Assembly: GCA_035527835.1 (NCBI GenBank)
Contig: DATKZS010000135.1
Location: 1 to 64,000, forward strand
Source: DATKZS01 sp035527835 [NCBI: bacterium]
GTDB lineage: Bacteria; RBG-13-61-14
Direction: 5' to 3'
Length of the DNA stretch: 64,000 nucleotides
Position numbers and translations under genes: made by a program. The stretch's first letter is position 1. Each line of letters opens with the position of its first letter. Under the pieces are notes generated by a model, which was not told the origin of the DNA, searched no databases, and saw only the letters and a list, made by a program, of their open reading frames with translations. Below are positions 61,052 to 64,000 of this stretch, piece after piece.

Positions 61052-64000
61052 TGAAATCCTTTGACAAGCTCAAGGCCAAGCTCGCGGAGCTATTCCAGCT
61101 TGACCAGGCCGATCTGGACTTTGGCATTTACCGGATCATGAATGCCCGGCGGGATGAGATCATCCAGTTTTTGGATCGGGACCTGCTACCCCAGGTGCGA
61201 GAGGCCTTCAAGCAATACCAGTCGAGCGACAAGGTGGAAATCCAGAAGGAACTGGACAAAGTGATAGAGGGCGTCAAGGCCGCCGGGATGGACCCGGAGC
61301 AGGCCCCCAAGGTCAAGGAGTTGCGGGCCAGGCTCGCCGGCGAGGCCGTGGATGTGGCGGCCCTGGAGAACGAGGTTTATGACCACCTGTGCAGTTTCTT
61401 TGGCCGCTACTATGACGAGGGCGACTTCATCTCGCTCCGGCGCTACAAAGAAGGCGTGTACGCTATCCCCTACGAGGGCGAGGAGGTCAAACTCCACTGG
61501 GCCAACGCGGACCAGTATTACATCAAGACCACCGAAAACTTCCGGGACTATGCCTTCAAGGTCGGCGGCGGGCAGCGGGTCCACTTCAAGATCGTGGAGG
61601 CCGACACCGAAAAGGACAATATCAAGGCCGCGAACGGCAAGGACCGCCGGTTCATGCTCCACGGCGACAACCCCTTGGCCGAGGAGAACGGCGAACTGAT
61701 TATCCGCTTCGAGTACAAGCCGGACGATGAGAAGCGCAAGCAGGACGCCATTAACGCCGAGACTGCTAAACGAGTCATTGAGGACTTGAATGACGAGAAG
61801 CTCGCGGTCTGGCAGCACCGCCTCTCCGCCAAGTGGAAGCGGGCCGACGGAACGGCTACCGAGCGCACGGTCCTGGAGAAGCGCCTCTCCGACTACACCA
61901 AGAGGAACACCTTTGACTACTTCATCCACAAGGACCTGGGCGGGTTCCTGCGCCGCGAACTGGACTTCTACATCAAGAACGAGGTCATGCGCCTGGACGA
62001 CATCGAAAACGAGTCCGCGCCCCGCGTCGAGCAGTACCTCTCCAAGATCAAAGTCATAAGAAGCATCGCCCACAAGCTCATTGACTTCCTCGCCCAGATG
62101 GAGGAGTTCCAAAAAAAGCTGTGGCTCAAGAAAAAGTTTGTCATCGAAACCAACTACTGCATCACCCTCGACCGGGTGCCCGAGGAACTTTACCCCGAAA
62201 TCGTCAAGAATGACGCCCAGCGAGAGGAATGGGTGCGACTCTTCGCTATTAACGAAATCAAGGGCGACTTGCACACCCCAAAATATTCCAGTCCTTTGAC
62301 CATCGAGTTCTTGAAGGCTAACCCCTTTATGCTGCTGGATACGAGGTTCTTCAGCCGGCAATTTAGAGACAGATTGATGTCCTCTCTCGAAAATATTGAA
62401 CAAAGTTGTGATGGTGTTTTGGTGCATTGCGAAAACTCGCAAGCCCTCCGGCTTTTACAATCTGGCTATAGCTCAAGTTTTGATTGCGTTTACATCGACC
62501 CTCCGTTTAATACCGCAGCGACCCAGATCCTCTATAAAAACGATTACAGGCATTCTTCTTGGTTAAGCCTTATCAACGAGCGCCTCTTGAATGCGGTCCC
62601 TCTTATGAAAGATGAGGCCATTATTTGCGTGGCTATTGATGATTTTGAACTTCCTTTGTTGGAGCGGTGCCTTACTGGAATTTTTGGGATTGAGAGGCAC
62701 CTTGCCACTGTTCCTATTCGTAGCAATCCCCACGGTCGAGCGATGGCCGCAGGATTCTCGACGAATCACGAATATGCTTTGTTTTACGGAAAAACAGAGC
62801 AAATCACAGTTGGACGGATTCCCCGCGATGACAGAAGAAACGCTCGCTATCCTGAATCCGATGAGAAGGGATCTTTTACATGGATTAACTTCCGAAAGAC
62901 GGGGGCTGGATCAGCAAGAGCCGATAGGCCGAAGTTATACTATCCGATATTCATTTCAAAAGATGGAGTCATTCGCGTTCCCTCAATGAAATGGTCCGAA
63001 GAACAAAAGTTATGGGAACCACAGGAGAAACCCACACCTGATGAAAGCAAGGTTTATCCCACGGATTCAGAAGGAAGCGAACGTGTATGGAACATGGGGT
63101 GGGAGCGGGCTCAGAGAGAAGCCGAAAAGAATCTGTTAGCGAAGCTCGTCAATGGTGAATGGCAGGTCCATAGGAAGTACCACGCGAATCAAGAAGGAGC
63201 ACTGCCCGGAACATGGTGGGACGATGCAAAGTATTCAGCAACCGAAAGTGGAACGAGGGTAATAAAGGACATACTTGGAGAAAGAGAGATATTTTCATAT
63301 CCCAAAAGCATCTCGCTTGTGGAAGACAGTCTAAGAGCATCTAATTGCACATCCGAGTCCGTCGTGCTTGATTTCTTCGCAGGTTCCGGGACTACTGGCC
63401 ATGCTGTGATTAATCTGAATCGAGAGGATGAAGGAAACCGGAAATACATTCTCGTGGAAATGGGTGAACACTTTGACACCGTTTTAAAGCCCCGCATCCA
63501 GAAGGTGGTTTACTCGAAGGACTGGAAGGACGGCAAGCCGATTTCGCGTGAAGGCGTGAGCCACATGTTCAAATACATCCGCCTGGAGTCGTATGAAGAC
63601 GCCCTGGCGAACATCAGGATGGGGCGGACCCAGGCGCAGGAGACGCTCCTCGACAAGGCCTCGGGCTTCCGCGAGTCCTACCTGCTGAAGTACATGCTGG
63701 ACACCGAGGCCAAGGGCAGTCAGACCCTCCTCAACATTGACAACTTCGATGACCCCTTCAATTATCAACTGCTAGTGGGCACGGGGTCGGTGGGCGATAC
63801 CAGGCCGGTGAACGTGGACCTGGTGGAGACCTTCAACTGGCTCCTGGGTCTCAAGGTCCGGCACATGGACAGTCTCCCCGCTTCCGCCAAGGCGAAAGTG
63901 GACGGGCAGGGCTTCCGGGTAATCGAGGGCGAGAATCCCAAGGGCGAGAAGGTCCTGGTCATCTGGCGCAAGATTCGGGACCTCTCCGAAACCGACCCCA
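61051..64000 (+). CDS. Large beta-class DNA methyltransferase, 3'-truncated by the window
   Basis: The frame is open from ATG 61051 (TAATG overlap) to the right edge: 983 residues without a stop. Long N-terminal part (1-450) starting KLKAKLAELFQLDQADLDFG with the IYRIMNARRDEI pattern of defence-linked methyltransferases. Catalytic core: DPPFN at 483-487 (motif IV) before DFFAGSGTTGH near 774-784 (motif I), the beta-class order, so it should make N6-adenine or N4-cytosine. Between and around these the codon use turns AT-rich (about 62330-63480) while both flanks are GC-rich. Type III Mod-like in the core. A restriction or helicase partner may lie beyond the window. Confidence 0.9.
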   Translation, partial: MKSFDKLKAKLAELFQLDQADLDFGIYRIMNARRDEIIQFLDRDLLPQVREAFKQYQSSDKVEIQKELDKVIEGVKAAGMDPEQAPKVKELRARLAGEAVDVAALENEVYDHLCSFFGRYYDEGDFISLRRYKEGVYAIPYEGEEVKLHWANADQYYIKTTENFRDYAFKVGGGQRVHFKIVEADTEKDNIKAANGKDRRFMLHGDNPLAEENGELIIRFEYKPDDEKRKQDAINAETAKRVIEDLNDEKLAVWQHRLSAKWKRADGTATERTVLEKRLSDYTKRNTFDYFIHKDLGGFLRRELDFYIKNEVMRLDDIENESAPRVEQYLSKIKVIRSIAHKLIDFLAQMEEFQKKLWLKKKFVIETNYCITLDRVPEELYPEIVKNDAQREEWVRLFAINEIKGDLHTPKYSSPLTIEFLKANPFMLLDTRFFSRQFRDRLMSSLENIEQSCDGVLVHCENSQALRLLQSGYSSSFDCVYIDPPFNTAATQILYKNDYRHSSWLSLINERLLNAVPLMKDEAIICVAIDDFELPLLERCLTGIFGIERHLATVPIRSNPHGRAMAAGFSTNHEYALFYGKTEQITVGRIPRDDRRNARYPESDEKGSFTWINFRKTGAGSARADRPKLYYPIFISKDGVIRVPSMKWSEEQKLWEPQEKPTPDESKVYPTDSEGSERVWNMGWERAQREAEKNLLAKLVNGEWQVHRKYHANQEGALPGTWWDDAKYSATESGTRVIKDILGEREIFSYPKSISLVEDSLRASNCTSESVVLDFFAGSGTTGHAVINLNREDEGNRKYILVEMGEHFDTVLKPRIQKVVYSKDWKDGKPISREGVSHMFKYIRLESYEDALANIRMGRTQAQETLLDKASGFRESYLLKYMLDTEAKGSQTLLNIDNFDDPFNYQLLVGTGSVGDTRPVNVDLVETFNWLLGLKVRHMDSLPASAKAKVDGQGFRVIEGENPKGEKVLVIWRKIRDLSETDP

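Noticed and set aside
1-64000. tRNA, rRNA and CRISPR features
   Set aside because: The intergenic gaps were read and none shows a cloverleaf, rRNA-like or repeat-spacer pattern.

Overview
The window reads as most of the genome of a tailed, contractile-tail (myovirus-type) bacteriophage or phage-plasmid, followed by an accessory cassette and then the start of a DNA modification/defence locus. The DNA is visibly GC-rich, genes are tightly packed with ATGA/TGATG overlaps and AGGAGG-type ribosome sites, and nearly everything is on the + strand. I cannot name the host: a GC-rich bacterium using canonical Shine-Dalgarno sequences is as far as the sequence supports.

Layout. (1) 1-8.6 kb: replication/recombination operon: a cut-off gene end, a Cas4-like PD-(D/E)XK nuclease, a Sak4-like RecA-fold ATPase, an SSB-like protein, an ERCC4-fold nuclease, a RecD2-like helicase and a large primase-helicase fusion. 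(2) 8.56-9.0 kb: a non-coding region with 11 copies of the 9-mer GGTGAAAGG/CCTTTCACC, the best candidate for the replication origin. (3) 9.0-11.1 kb: an unknown protein, an HTH protein, a likely small terminase and a small MazG-like protein. (4) 11.1-12.65 kb, minus strand: a tyrosine recombinase, a free-standing recombinase core-binding domain and a small protein, inserted between the terminase genes. (5) 12.8-28.3 kb: large terminase, portal, a 1528-residue minor head protein carrying a kinase-like domain, a 1300-residue fusion of two Dam-type methyltransferases with a prohead protease and scaffold, decoration and capsid proteins, connectors. (6) 28.3-52.8 kb: tail terminator, sheath, tube, a frameshifted tail chaperone, tape measure, baseplate (CIS tube-type, LysM, gpD, spike, PAAR, gp25, gpJ, gpI), lysis genes and fibre proteins. 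(7) 53.0-55.85 kb: amidoligase / DUF5049-like / class II glutamine amidotransferase / gamma-glutamylcyclotransferase cassette. (8) 56.0-64 kb: own sigma70-like promoter, XRE regulator, SNF2 helicase, DUF262-HNH nuclease and a large beta-class DNA methyltransferase that runs off the window.

Four near-identical promoter-like motifs (CCGACA-N18-TATATA/TATGTA, with conserved flanks) sit ahead of the packaging, capsid and baseplate modules and probably coordinate phage gene expression. The most unusual items are the double methyltransferase-protease-scaffold fusion with a nested scaffold start, the kinase-like domain in the minor head protein, the iteron cluster, the phage-borne amidoligase cassette, and the SNF2/DUF262/methyltransferase locus with its compositionally mosaic methyltransferase.
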